Shown: positions 35,044 through 44,400 of the stretch, in pieces
Numbering within the stretch: the stretch's first letter is position 1
Layout of the letters: the number at the start of each line of letters is the position of its first letter
Origin: Bacteroidales bacterium
Lineage (GTDB): Bacteria > Bacteroidota > Bacteroidia > Bacteroidales > PXBB01
NCBI GenBank assembly: GCA_028698995.1
Contig: JAQVVM010000020.1
Coordinates: forward strand, 1 to 58,474
Reading direction: 5' to 3'
Length of the DNA: 58,474 bases
Translations under genes and position numbers: made by a program
Notes under the pieces: generated by a model
What the model was told of the DNA's origin: nothing
The model's input: only the letters and a program-made list of their open reading frames with translations
Databases searched by the model: none

Positions 35044-36363
35044 TTATTCATATCTCAGTGATGTGACAGGGTCACTCTGAGCAGCTTTGCGCGCAGGCAT
35101 AAGCCCAAATATAATGCCTACTGACACAGAAACTCCAAAAGAAAGGAGAATAGATAAACCTGAAATTATTGTTAGAATACTTGTAAACTTCATGATCAGA
35201 ACAGAGATTAATATGCCAAGGAATATGCCTATTATACCTCCTGTGAGGCTTATAAGAGTGGCTTCGGTGAGAAATTGAAGTACAATGTCTTTTTTTGTAG
35301 CACCAATCGCTAATCTGATGCCAATTTCTTTTGTCCTTTCCATAACAGAGGCCAGCATTATATTCATGATTCCAATGCCTCCAACAATAAGAGATATGCT
35401 TGCTATGGCTCCGAGAACAATATTAAAAATATCTTTTGTGCGTTGTTCTTGTTTGAGAAGAAGCTCCGGGATTTTAATGACAAAGTCTTCATTTTGGTTA
35501 TGACGCCTGAGCAACAAACGTTTGATAATGTCTGAAGTGTTTGTAAGTTGTTCTGTTTCAGTAACCTGAACAACTATCCTGTCAATCTGATTGGGATTCT
35601 TTGGTTCAGTGCTGGTGTTTTCTCCCTGACTATTAGTAACCATGGAAGCGGAAGTAATATTTGAACGATCTATAAATCGCCTCAGCACTGTCTGAACAGG
35701 TGCATAAACAGAATTATTGTAGTTACTTATTCCAAAATTCTCACCTACGGATTCTGAAATATTTCTGTCCTCAATCACTCCTATGACTTTTAACCAGTTT
35801 TTCCCACATTTGATGTGTTGTCCTATGGGGTCATCATTGCCAAAAAAAGTTGTTTTTATGGTATGCCCGATAATACATACAGGTTCTCCTTTGTTGATAT
35901 GGTCAGCGTTAAAAACCTGACCATTTGTAATTTTCAGATTGTATATTTCAAAAAAAACATTGTTGATTCCTACGACATTTGCCTTACGTTGGATGCCATC
36001 TTTAATTAATTGCGTGGAATGCACAATTTCGGGGCTTATCATACGAACAGTCGGAACAATAAGTTCTATGGCATGAGCGTCATATAGAGACAGTCCGGGG
36101 GAGTACCTTTTGGTCTGTACCGTAGGCTGTTCTTCATCTTCAACGTCCTCTTCAAGAATAGGCATTATGACAATATTGCGGGCTCCAACTTGTTTCATCT
36201 GTTCAAGGATTTCCTGTCTTGCGCCATTACCTATTGCCAGCATTGCAATAACTGCAGCTACCCCGAAAATAATACCTAAAGCAGTCAGCATTGATCTGAT
36301 TTTATTGCTGAAAACAGCTTCTATTGCGATGCTAAAATTATGGATGTAACGTTGTAGGTACAT
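35044..36363 (-). CDS. MacB-type ABC transporter permease
   Basis: A 439-residue membrane protein with one N-terminal transmembrane helix (about 20-45), a large extracytoplasmic MacB-like domain (about 50-300), and three C-terminal helices of the FtsX domain (about 310-435; VGGIGIMNIMLASVMERTKEIGIRLAIGA is the signature stretch, ending ARKAAQSDPVTSLRYE). It lacks its own ATPase domain and no ATPase gene adjoins it. Upstream, 3 bp away, is the periplasmic adaptor gene, as in macrolide or lipoprotein-type efflux pumps. The likely role is energy-coupled export of a hydrophobic or peptide substrate, if an ATPase is supplied from elsewhere. Confidence 0.92.
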   Translation of the reverse strand: MYLQRYIHNFSIAIEAVFSNKIRSMLTALGIIFGVAAVIAMLAIGNGARQEILEQMKQVGARNIVIMPILEEDVEDEEQPTVQTKRYSPGLSLYDAHAIELIVPTVRMISPEIVHSTQLIKDGIQRKANVVGINNVFFEIYNLKITNGQVFNADHINKGEPVCIIGHTIKTTFFGNDDPIGQHIKCGKNWLKVIGVIEDRNISESVGENFGISNYNNSVYAPVQTVLRRFIDRSNITSASMVTNSQGENTSTEPKNPNQIDRIVVQVTETEQLTNTSDIIKRLLLRRHNQNEDFVIKIPELLLKQEQRTKDIFNIVLGAIASISLIVGGIGIMNIMLASVMERTKEIGIRLAIGATKKDIVLQFLTEATLISLTGGIIGIFLGILISVLIMKFTSILTIISGLSILLSFGVSVSVGIIFGLMPARKAAQSDPVTSLRYE

Positions 36364-36366
36364 AAG

Positions 36367-37614
36367 TTACCGGTTAAGCAGGTTAACTCTTAAATTCTCA
36401 GTATTTTCCGGCGCATTAAGCAGTACATCATCACCTTCTTCAAGCCCTTTTTCTATGATGATATCATTTTCATTTCTCGGACCGGTGATAATTTCTTGTT
36501 TTATGATGTTATTACCTTCAGATTTATAAACCACTGTTAATGAATCATGTTTAAAAACTGCTTCAATAGGAATATACAGCACATCTTCAATGATTGAAGT
36601 AATGATGGTGTTTTTAGTTGTCATGGCAGGTCGGAGGATAGAATCAAATTCATTGACCTTTACTTTTACTTCAAATACTTTAGAATCGGAACCCGGTTGT
36701 TGCTCTCCTACATTAGCCACCTCAACAACGATACCTGTAAATAACTTTTCTGGGAATGCATCAATTCCTATGAGTACAGGTTGGTCTAACTGGATTTTGC
36801 TGATGTCAATTTCATTAACATAGGTTTTTGAAATCATGATCGAAAAATCGGGTAAAGTGGCAATGGTATTGCTCCATGTACTAATCTGTGAACCCACCCC
36901 GATTTTTTTACCATCCCAGTCGCGGCGGTAAATAACCATACCTGACTGAGGTGCCAGAACCGTAAAATCATTTAACACACTTAAGATGTCTTCCAGACGT
37001 CTTTTCTGCTGGTCAAGTGAAGCTGTTACTTCTTGCATTTTTGCAACAGCTTGTTCGTGTTTTAACCCATAATTTATTACAGCCTGATTATAGGTGCGCT
37101 CAGCCTTTTCTAAATCTAGCTCTGCTTGTCTTATAGTTGCCGGAGGTTCATATTTAGATTGTTCCAAAATGATTTGCTTCTCTTCCATGAAAAATTTCAT
37201 GTTGATGAGTTCATCTCTGGCATTGCGTAACTCAAGGGTAGTATCAAGCCGCATCTTAATGTATTGACTTTCGAGTTTTTCTAATTCTGACTGCACATCC
37301 TTAAGTTTGTTACTGATTTCTGTCCTGTCAAGTGTTGCAACATAAGCACCGGAATCCACTATTGTGCCTTCAGGTACCAGATCACTGATCTGAACATTCC
37401 AGATACCAACAGTTCGTAAACCCATAGGTCCAAGGATGTCTTTTGAATTTTTTGCTTCAAGTTCCCCACTTGTAACAACCTCAATCTTAAAATCACCTTT
37501 AGCAACTTTAATTTTGATGTTGTTTTTCTTTTCTTTGCCTGAGAAAATCCAAATTGTTATGAATACACAAAGAATTGAGGCAGAAATGATAATAATTTTA
37601 TTTCTTTTTTTCAT
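36367..37614 (-). CDS. Periplasmic adaptor (membrane fusion) protein, HlyD/MacA-like
   Basis: About 415 residues from ATG 37614. This start is favoured over the upstream codon at 37704 because it gives MKKRNKIIIISASILCVFIT, a normal anchor, and because it overlaps the upstream symporter stop by one base (TAATG). After the anchor come a barrel-sandwich region, a long coiled-coil hairpin (about 100-220), and a beta-barrel domain with EVANVGEQQPGSDSKVFEVK. It should bridge the permease to an outer membrane channel; no TolC-like gene is in the window. The MacB-type permease follows after 3 bp, so the two are an operon. Confidence 0.9.
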   Translation of the reverse strand: MKKRNKIIIISASILCVFITIWIFSGKEKKNNIKIKVAKGDFKIEVVTSGELEAKNSKDILGPMGLRTVGIWNVQISDLVPEGTIVDSGAYVATLDRTEISNKLKDVQSELEKLESQYIKMRLDTTLELRNARDELINMKFFMEEKQIILEQSKYEPPATIRQAELDLEKAERTYNQAVINYGLKHEQAVAKMQEVTASLDQQKRRLEDILSVLNDFTVLAPQSGMVIYRRDWDGKKIGVGSQISTWSNTIATLPDFSIMISKTYVNEIDISKIQLDQPVLIGIDAFPEKLFTGIVVEVANVGEQQPGSDSKVFEVKVKVNEFDSILRPAMTTKNTIITSIIEDVLYIPIEAVFKHDSLTVVYKSEGNNIIKQEIITGPRNENDIIIEKGLEEGDDVLLNAPENTENLRVNLLNR

Positions 37615-39407
37615 TAGGTAAGTAGGTTGGTTTTTTTGATAAAAAAACGCAGTGTGATGAATGAAATTATAAAAACGACAAACCAGAGGGCAGCTTTTTG
37701 CCATTCAGCAAAGATAATCATCCCGGACAGAAAAAGGGTGGAGTAAACCATGACTATGGAGGATAACCAGCAGATTGATAAATAAATAAAATTTGATGTA
37801 TCCTGTTTTATTTCAGACCCTCTGAATGGTTTCCATGCGCCTTCGGGCCTGACGCGCTTGTAAAATGCAGAGAGTATTTCTTTTGATGTAGGCTTTGTGA
37901 GGAACGTTGCAGTTATCCATGCGATGGTTGTAGTTCCCACGGTAAAGAAAAATGAAAATTTGTTCTGAATGTACGATTCGGGGATAACTTTTTCAAGATA
38001 AAGTTTTGCAAATCCATAAGCAAAAAATGGGAATATAGTAGCCACCAATTCACTCCACGCATTTATCCGCCACCAATACCATCTTAAGATGAGCACTAAA
38101 CCAAGCCCGGCACCACATTCAATTAAAAACTCCCATACAGCTGAAATACGGGTAATCTTTGTGGTGGCATAAAGAGATACAACCATGATAAAAACAGTTG
38201 CAATTCTGGCCACAGCTACATAATTTTTCTGAGCTTTTTTCTCATTTTTAAACGAATTTTCCGGACGGATGAAACGTTTGTAAAAATCATTAAGAAGAAA
38301 ACTGGCTCCCCAGTTCATCTGGGTGGAAATGGTGCTCATATAAGCTGAAAGAAAAGCCAGAAGCAATAAACCCTTAAATCCGGCCGGCAGAAATTCTTTC
38401 ATAGCCATAACATACCCCAATTTTTTGTCAGCAACAGAAAGTTCGGGGTATAGAACCATAGCTGCAAGAGCAACTAAAATCCATGGCCAGGGGCGGATAC
38501 AGTAATGTGCTATCTGGAAGAACAAGGTTGCGAACACGGAATGCTTTTCATTTTTACAACTCATCATTCTTTGGGCAATATAACCGCCACCGCCAGGCTC
38601 TGCTCCGGGATACCAGCTTGCCCACCACTGTACTCCTATAAAAGCAAGAAATGCTCCTATGCTGATACTTAATGTTTGAGCAAAGCCAACACCCGATTGG
38701 CCAGAACTGATAACAGGAAAGAAATTTAGGGCACCTTCCGGCAATTGCTGTTTCAGCCCACTGATACCTCCAATTTTATCCGATGATATGACAATAATAG
38801 CTAATATTATACAGCCTGTCATGGCAATTGTAAACTGTATGACATCTGTTATGGCTACTCCCCATAGCCCCGATAAAGCTGAGTAGGTTACGGTAATCAG
38901 CATAATTGCAGCAACCACCCAAATCAAATATTCATCAGGGATATTAAAAAAAACTTTTAACAATGACATGAGTGCAATATTTACCCACCCAATTATCAAG
39001 GCATTGATAAATAAACCCATATAAACCGACTTGAACCCCCTTAGGAAAGTAGCAGCCCGACCACTGTATCTTATTTCTATGAGTTCCAGTTCTGTGAGAA
39101 TTTCTGCACGTCTCCATAAATTTGCAAAGAAAAATGTGGTGAGCATTCCTCCAATCAACATATTCCACCATAACCAGTTTCCTGAAATCCCATTTAGTGA
39201 TACCAATTCAGTAACAGCAAGAGGTGTATCGGCTGCAAAAGTGGTTGCAACCATCGAAATGCCTGCTATATACCATGGAAACCTTCTTCCCGAAAGAAAA
39301 AAATCTGATATGCTCCCTTCTGAACGACTCTTAAGTCTAAGCCCGATGTAGAGGAATAATAACAGAAATGAAACGATAATAACCCAATCTATTATTGCTA
39401 ATGACAT
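37614..39407 (-). CDS. Sodium:solute symporter family protein
   Basis: A 597-residue polytopic membrane protein of the SSS family, with about 13-14 hydrophobic segments. The N-terminus has the family pattern GSISDFFLSGRRFPWYIAGI followed by SMVATTFAADTPLAVTEL, and WRRAEILTELELIEIRYSGR lies after the third helix. SSS members couple Na+ entry to uptake of sugars, amino acids or other solutes; which one cannot be told here. Its stop overlaps the adaptor start, so uptake and efflux genes are translationally coupled. A minus-strand TACTTTTG at 39434-39441 is a likely -7 box. Confidence 0.88.
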   Translation of the reverse strand: MSLAIIDWVIIVSFLLLFLYIGLRLKSRSEGSISDFFLSGRRFPWYIAGISMVATTFAADTPLAVTELVSLNGISGNWLWWNMLIGGMLTTFFFANLWRRAEILTELELIEIRYSGRAATFLRGFKSVYMGLFINALIIGWVNIALMSLLKVFFNIPDEYLIWVVAAIMLITVTYSALSGLWGVAITDVIQFTIAMTGCIILAIIVISSDKIGGISGLKQQLPEGALNFFPVISSGQSGVGFAQTLSISIGAFLAFIGVQWWASWYPGAEPGGGGYIAQRMMSCKNEKHSVFATLFFQIAHYCIRPWPWILVALAAMVLYPELSVADKKLGYVMAMKEFLPAGFKGLLLLAFLSAYMSTISTQMNWGASFLLNDFYKRFIRPENSFKNEKKAQKNYVAVARIATVFIMVVSLYATTKITRISAVWEFLIECGAGLGLVLILRWYWWRINAWSELVATIFPFFAYGFAKLYLEKVIPESYIQNKFSFFFTVGTTTIAWITATFLTKPTSKEILSAFYKRVRPEGAWKPFRGSEIKQDTSNFIYLSICWLSSIVMVYSTLFLSGMIIFAEWQKAALWFVVFIISFITLRFFIKKTNLLT

Positions 39408-39433
39408 TTTATCTCCCGTATTGAATTGTGTTC

Positions 39434-39441
39434 CAAAAGTA
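39434..39441 (-). promoter_or_regulatory. -7 box upstream of the symporter-adaptor-permease unit
   Basis: Minus-strand TACTTTTG fits TAnnTTTG, 26 bp before the symporter ATG. No clear -33 element. Confidence 0.5.
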
Positions 39442-39453
39442 GAAATATTTTAT

Positions 39454-40608
39454 TTATTCTAATGTTTTTTGTGACAAGAAATAATCAGATGCTTTCTCTT
39501 TTATCTTGTCATAGCTGAGAAATGAGAAGGGGAGAAGCAGAAAAATAACAGGTAGCAGAAAACGGAATCCGTAATTTGAAATGTTTACGCCCATCACAAA
39601 CAATGTCAGATAGTAACAGACGACAAAAAGGTGAACCATGATTTCCCAAAGTTCCATTTTTACTTTACTTTGGAGGTAGAGAAAAAAATATACAGCATAT
39701 CCTGCCCACATGATTGTCCAGTGAATCCGCCATGCATAGCCCGGTTCAAATGGAGACAGATAGCCCAGAAAGAACAGGCTTTTACGTATATAATACCCAA
39801 AACTCAATCCTGCCTCAGGGATAAAATAGTCATTGAATGCTGTGAACTTAATGGGTAATAGTGACAAACGGCCACAGGCAAAATAATTTCTAAATGCAAG
39901 CAGTGAAGCGCTTAATAATAGAAAAATCAGGAACATCAACAGGTTCCTTCTCAATGGATTATTTTTTTTTAGGGAGATTTTTATAAGAAAGACGCTCATT
40001 AAAATACCGAATAAAAAGATATTTGGCCTTGTTAGAGTGGAAAAACCCAGAAAAATTCCTGCTGTGATTAAAAGGAACAAATTATTTTTTTCTATGCCTT
40101 TGATAAAACAAAAGAAAAATACTGATAGCGTAAAAATAACCAGGTTCTCGCTAAGAAGCTGAAAAGTGTAATGCAAACTCATGTCTGTTAATGCAATAAA
40201 AAAGATTGAAATCAGGAAAGCAAATGCTGTCAATGGTTTCATTTTATTGCGAAAAGTCCAGTAAATTAGAAGGGAAGAGAACCCTATCAACAGGTTCTGT
40301 ATAATATAAACAGGTACTGTATGGTTACCAAAAAGAGTGAAACACAATGCCAGAAAATAGTTGTATAAAAAACCTGCCGGAACCAAATAAATGCCTTTGA
40401 CTATAGGCATCAGCATCCCATTCTCTTTAATATCGAGGGCATATTTTATATAATTGGCCCAGTCATCATTACTGTATTGTAAATCAAGGAAATTACTGTT
40501 AAAAGGATAAAGCCTGATGATTGAAAGGAGTCCCAAAAAAAGAACCATTAGTAAAGCTGTAATATCACCGGTTCGCTTTAAACTAAGAAAAATTAAAAAT
40601 TTGTGCAT
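39454..40608 (-). CDS. Polytopic membrane protein, probable GT-C (ArnT/GT39-like) glycosyltransferase
   Basis: A 384-residue protein with about nine or more hydrophobic helices. The first extracytoplasmic loop holds an acidic pair in LQYSNDDWANYIKYALDI, the layout of GT-C enzymes that use lipid-linked sugars. Repeated aromatic-hydrophobic helices and the lack of a soluble domain fit the ArnT/PMT-like group. The family call rests on layout, not on a clear motif. It lies 15 bp after the MOSC-MogA gene stop, at the end of the Moco run, with no obvious functional link. Confidence 0.6.
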   Translation of the reverse strand: MHKFLIFLSLKRTGDITALLMVLFLGLLSIIRLYPFNSNFLDLQYSNDDWANYIKYALDIKENGMLMPIVKGIYLVPAGFLYNYFLALCFTLFGNHTVPVYIIQNLLIGFSSLLIYWTFRNKMKPLTAFAFLISIFFIALTDMSLHYTFQLLSENLVIFTLSVFFFCFIKGIEKNNLFLLITAGIFLGFSTLTRPNIFLFGILMSVFLIKISLKKNNPLRRNLLMFLIFLLLSASLLAFRNYFACGRLSLLPIKFTAFNDYFIPEAGLSFGYYIRKSLFFLGYLSPFEPGYAWRIHWTIMWAGYAVYFFLYLQSKVKMELWEIMVHLFVVCYYLTLFVMGVNISNYGFRFLLPVIFLLLPFSFLSYDKIKEKASDYFLSQKTLE

Positions 40609-40623
40609 TTACTTTAATGCTCG

Positions 40624-41559
40624 TTAGTGCAAATCAAGCTCATTAACTGTATATACAAGATGATTGAACAGAGGCATGATTTCTTTCATATACTCATTCA
40701 CAGCTTTAACACTTCCTGGAAGTGTAAATATGAAACTGTTGTCAATAATCCCTGCTACGCTTCGGCTTAGAAGTGCTCCGGGTTTGTCGGTACCATATTT
40801 CAATCGAATCATATCCATAATACCAGGGAGTTCTTTGTCAAGCATTGGCATCACTACATCGGGAGTAATATCCTTTGGTCCTATGCCTGTTCCTCCTGTT
40901 GTGATGATAAAATCAATATTGTTTTGCAATGCTTTATGGATAAGCAGTTCTAAGCTTTCTGCATGATCAGGTATGATGGTGTGTTCAATATCTATTTGCC
41001 TTTTTGAGTCTGCATAAAATTCATTCAATAGTTCAATAATTCGGGGGCCGCTTTTGTCCTCATATTCCCCGCTACTTGCACGGTCGCTGAGCGTTATCAC
41101 CATAAATGAGAAAATTCTGGGGATGTATTCAAATTCATCACCGGCTTTTACATTCCCGCCCTTCATAACCCTGCAGAAAATGCCTTCTTTGGGCATCACA
41201 CAATTCCCTACTTCTCTGAAGATGGCACATGTAGAGCCATGGCATTCTTTGCCTATTTGTGTCACTTCGAGTTCTGTATTATTGCTTATAAAGCGGTCTA
41301 AAGGTAAAGTTTCGTACAAAAGCATGCCTTCTGTCGTTATATTTTCAGCAAACTCACCATAATTGATTTTTCTTTTGGCTTTTTCGGAGAATTTGTTAAC
41401 ACTTTCTGTGCCCAGCATACTTACCTGACGGTGCCATTTTCCTGCATGAGCATCAGTTTCAACACCTCTGTCGTTGAGGATTATTTCATCAACGGGTAAC
41501 TTTATTGTACCTTTGGCAACTGATATATTTACAGATATTACTTTTATTTTAGAATTCAT
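40624..41559 (-). CDS. MOSC domain - molybdopterin adenylyltransferase (MogA/MoaB) fusion
   Basis: A 311-residue two-domain protein. Residues 1-148 are a MOSC domain, with the conserved Cys106 in GKECHGSTCAIF; MOSC proteins bind or transfer sulfur or Moco derivatives. Residues 150-311 are a MogA/MoaB domain with LSDRASSGEYEDKSGP (157-172) and TTGGTGIGPKDITPD (220-234), which adenylates molybdopterin before molybdate insertion by MoeA. The fusion suggests that late cofactor activation and a MOSC step act together. It overlaps the aldehyde dehydrogenase stop by 11 bp, so it is translationally coupled. Confidence 0.93.
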   Translation of the reverse strand: MNSKIKVISVNISVAKGTIKLPVDEIILNDRGVETDAHAGKWHRQVSMLGTESVNKFSEKAKRKINYGEFAENITTEGMLLYETLPLDRFISNNTELEVTQIGKECHGSTCAIFREVGNCVMPKEGIFCRVMKGGNVKAGDEFEYIPRIFSFMVITLSDRASSGEYEDKSGPRIIELLNEFYADSKRQIDIEHTIIPDHAESLELLIHKALQNNIDFIITTGGTGIGPKDITPDVVMPMLDKELPGIMDMIRLKYGTDKPGALLSRSVAGIIDNSFIFTLPGSVKAVNEYMKEIMPLFNHLVYTVNELDLH

Positions 41560-43141
41560 TTTTTATAGATTTTTGTGTGAAATTACCGTTAACCAAACGC
41601 CAGATATGATGAGAATTATCATTTTGCAGTTCTTCAGGCAATAAGGCCTGAGGAAAGTTTTGATAACATAAAGGGCGTAAAAATCGTTTTATGGAAGCAC
41701 TCCCAACTGAAGTGAATAAGGGATTTGTAGATGCAGGGAATGGCCCTCCGTGGTGCATGGCATGACAAACCTCTACACCTGTAGGGAAGTTGTTAATAAT
41801 GAGGCGCCCAACCTTAAATTTTAATTTTTCTATAACAGTTTTCGCCAGAGGTTGATCTTCTTCTTCCATTTGGATGGCTGCGGTTAATTGCCCTTTTAGC
41901 GCATTTATACATCTAAACAACTCTTCTTCATTGCTGAGCATGACCAAAAAAGAAACCGGGCCGAAAAATTCCTCATGAAAAAGTTCATTATTAAGAAATT
42001 CGTCAGCATTTATTTTATACAAAGCCGGGGCAATGTAATTATCCGGAGCATCTCCCTGTGCCAGCAAAACACATGAAGTCACTTTTTCAACTTTTTCAAG
42101 CTGTTGTTTCAGGTGGTTTTCTATTTGGGTAGATAACATAGCACCTGACGGTGCAGCTTGAGTTTGAGAACAGATTTTATTAATGAAACTAATAGCGTCA
42201 TCATTGTCAAAAAGGAAAGAAATCCCCGGGTTTGTACAAAATTGCCCTACACTTAGATTGAAAGAAGCCACATAGTCTGTTGCAATTTTGTCCTGATTTT
42301 TGTGAATAGCTCCGGGTAGAAAAAAAACGGGATTGATACTGCCCATTTCAGCATAAAAGGGGATGGGTTCTTTTCTTTGCATAGCCAGATCGAAAAGGGC
42401 TTTACCTCCGGCAAAAGAACCTGTAAAGGCAGCTGCTTTTAGTAAAGGATGTTTTACCAATTCTTGTCCCACCTTATGTGATGCTCCATGAAGCATTGAA
42501 AAAATACCTGAGGGGAGATTGCATTTATTTAAAGCATTTAGGACGGCTTTGGCTAGTAGCTCGGATGTACCGGGGTGGGAGGGATGAGCCTTTACAATTA
42601 TTGGACAGCCGGCAGCAAGTGCTGAGGCTACATCTCCACCCGCTACAGAAAATGCCAAAGGGAAATTCCCTGAGGTAAAAACAGCAACCGGTCCTATTGG
42701 AATGTGTAATTGTCTGATGTCTTTCCTTGAAATGATATCTAAACCTTCATCATTTGCGTCAATTCGGATGTCAAGCCATGTGGTTTCATAAAGTACTGTT
42801 GCAAATAGTTTTAACTGCTTGATAGTTCTGGATTTTTCACTCTGTAAACGGTTCTCTGAAAGTGCAGTTTCTTGCATAGCCCTTTCAATGAGTATTTCAC
42901 CTAATTTCTGAATTTCATCGGCAATAGATTCTAATAATTCTGCTCTTTGGAAGTGGGATGTCCCTGCAAAATATTCAAAATCCTCAGAAGCCTTTCCAAG
43001 AGCTTTATTAATTTCTTCAGTGGTAGCTTCAAAATATTCGGGAGTTATATATTCTCTTGTTTGTGGGTCGTATGCGCGAAATGTTTCCTCTCCAAGGGAT
43101 GAAAAGTTGTTATCAATAATATTTTTACCGGTGAGTAACAT
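41549..43141 (-). CDS. NADP-type aldehyde dehydrogenase (alpha-ketoglutaric semialdehyde dehydrogenase-like)
   Basis: A 530-residue aldehyde dehydrogenase. The nucleophile is Cys302 in GQFCTNPG; the general-base Glu lies in YAEMGSINPVF, and IPIGPVAVFTSGNFPLAF is the N-terminal cofactor region with the GSFAGG loop later. The overall form matches 2,5-dioxovalerate (ketoglutaric semialdehyde) dehydrogenases of sugar-acid and hydroxyproline degradation, but the substrate is inferred. Its ATG overlaps the moaC stop by one base (TAATG), and its end overlaps the MOSC-MogA start, so it is embedded in the Moco operon. No other catabolic genes of that pathway are nearby. Confidence 0.9.
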   Translation of the reverse strand: MLLTGKNIIDNNFSSLGEETFRAYDPQTREYITPEYFEATTEEINKALGKASEDFEYFAGTSHFQRAELLESIADEIQKLGEILIERAMQETALSENRLQSEKSRTIKQLKLFATVLYETTWLDIRIDANDEGLDIISRKDIRQLHIPIGPVAVFTSGNFPLAFSVAGGDVASALAAGCPIIVKAHPSHPGTSELLAKAVLNALNKCNLPSGIFSMLHGASHKVGQELVKHPLLKAAAFTGSFAGGKALFDLAMQRKEPIPFYAEMGSINPVFFLPGAIHKNQDKIATDYVASFNLSVGQFCTNPGISFLFDNDDAISFINKICSQTQAAPSGAMLSTQIENHLKQQLEKVEKVTSCVLLAQGDAPDNYIAPALYKINADEFLNNELFHEEFFGPVSFLVMLSNEEELFRCINALKGQLTAAIQMEEEDQPLAKTVIEKLKFKVGRLIINNFPTGVEVCHAMHHGGPFPASTNPLFTSVGSASIKRFLRPLCYQNFPQALLPEELQNDNSHHIWRLVNGNFTQKSIKNEF

Positions 43142-43596
43142 TATAGATTTGTTTTGATTTTTTCAATAAGTCTAATTTCCTTAATACACATATCCTTATC
43201 AACGGCCTTGCACATATCATATATTGTCAGTAAAGCAACTGAAACAGCGGTTAGTGACTCCATCTCAACACCTGTTTGTCCGGTGCATTGCACTTCAGAT
43301 TCAACATAAACACCATCATCTTTTAAAATGCATTTAACATCAACTTTTGTTAGTAAAAGATTGTGACACAGAGGTATCAGAAAAGGGGTTTGTTTGGCTG
43401 CCTGAATACCGGCAATTTCAGCTATGGTAAGTACATCTCCTTTTTTCATGAGATTCTGCTCAATAAGTTTGATGGTATCCTTATTCAGCAATATATGTCC
43501 ACAGGCTTTAGCAGTACGTTTCTGTGTAGGTTTATCACCTACATTAACCATGTTGGCTTTACCGCTTCCATCAATATGACTAAGTTTGTCGCTCAT
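43141..43596 (-). CDS. moaC: Cyclic pyranopterin monophosphate synthase
   Basis: Catalyses the second half of the first Moco step, conversion of the MoaA product to cyclic pyranopterin monophosphate. The 151-residue product begins MSDKLSHIDGSGKANMVNVG and includes AAKQTPFLIPLCHNLLLTKV and GQTGVEMESLTAVSVALLTI, then YDMCKAVDKDM, the family blocks with the active-site Lys and Asp. Length is normal. The ATG is 4 bp after the moaA stop, and its own stop overlaps the aldehyde dehydrogenase ATG. Confidence 0.97.
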   Translation of the reverse strand: MSDKLSHIDGSGKANMVNVGDKPTQKRTAKACGHILLNKDTIKLIEQNLMKKGDVLTIAEIAGIQAAKQTPFLIPLCHNLLLTKVDVKCILKDDGVYVESEVQCTGQTGVEMESLTAVSVALLTIYDMCKAVDKDMCIKEIRLIEKIKTNL

Positions 43597-43599
43597 TTT

Positions 43600-44400
43600 T
43601 TAACCTCCGATATTATTAAAACAATTATTATGATTCTTGGTTCCTTTTTCAGGCTTTCCATTTAAGGCTTTTTCGAAAGCATTCTCTATACCCAACTCCC
43701 TGATATCATATTCAAGGTCACTGAACAAACAAGGTTTGAACTTTCCATTACTTGTAAGTCGTAGTCTGTTGCAATGTTGGCAATCGCCTCCGGTGCCACC
43801 GTGAACAACCTGAAAAATGCCTTCGGATAAGTTCATCTGTGAAATATATCTGAACTCAAGACCATTTGATTTACAATAATTAAAAACTGCTTCTGCATCT
43901 TTTGTCATTGAATTTCCCTCCACCACGCAATTAATTTTTAGTGGTGATAAGCCTGCTTTTTGAGCAGCTTTAATTCCCTCAAAAACTTTGTTGATATCTC
44001 CACCTCTGGTAAGATACCTGAACTTTTCGGGGTCTATGGTATCCATGCTGATATTAATTCTATGTAAACCTGCCTGAGCTAGAGGTTCAGCAAATTCATT
44101 AAGAAGGATTCCGTTTGTAGTCATGGCTAAATCTTTTATACCTTTTAATAGAGCAAGTTCTTTAACCAGATTAACGATACCTTTTCTGACAAGGGGCTCT
44201 CCTCCTGTAAGCCGGATTTTATCTATACCTTTATCAATGGTAAATCTGACAACCTCAACAATTTCTTCAAAACGGATTATTTCTTTATGGGGTATTGAGC
44301 AAACACCTTCTTCAGGCATGCAATAACGGCATCGCAGATTGCACCTGTCGGTGACTGATATACGCAAATAATTTATTTTTCGGCTAAATTTGTCTAACAT
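43600..44400 (-). CDS. moaA: Short-form GTP 3',8-cyclase
   Basis: Radical SAM enzyme that starts Moco synthesis from GTP. The first [4Fe-4S] ligands are C20, C24, C27 (TDRCNLRCRYCMPEEG); the second cluster is C207, C210, C224 (CQHCNRLRLTSNGKFKPCLF). The C-terminal pair GG, needed by other MoaA proteins, is present (NNIGG). At 266 residues it is about 60 shorter than E. coli MoaA; the segment between about 185 and 205, just before the second cluster, is reduced to a short linker. All catalytic features remain, so the gene looks functional. It overlaps moeA by 17 bp. Confidence 0.94.
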   Translation of the reverse strand: MLDKFSRKINYLRISVTDRCNLRCRYCMPEEGVCSIPHKEIIRFEEIVEVVRFTIDKGIDKIRLTGGEPLVRKGIVNLVKELALLKGIKDLAMTTNGILLNEFAEPLAQAGLHRINISMDTIDPEKFRYLTRGGDINKVFEGIKAAQKAGLSPLKINCVVEGNSMTKDAEAVFNYCKSNGLEFRYISQMNLSEGIFQVVHGGTGGDCQHCNRLRLTSNGKFKPCLFSDLEYDIRELGIENAFEKALNGKPEKGTKNHNNCFNNIGG

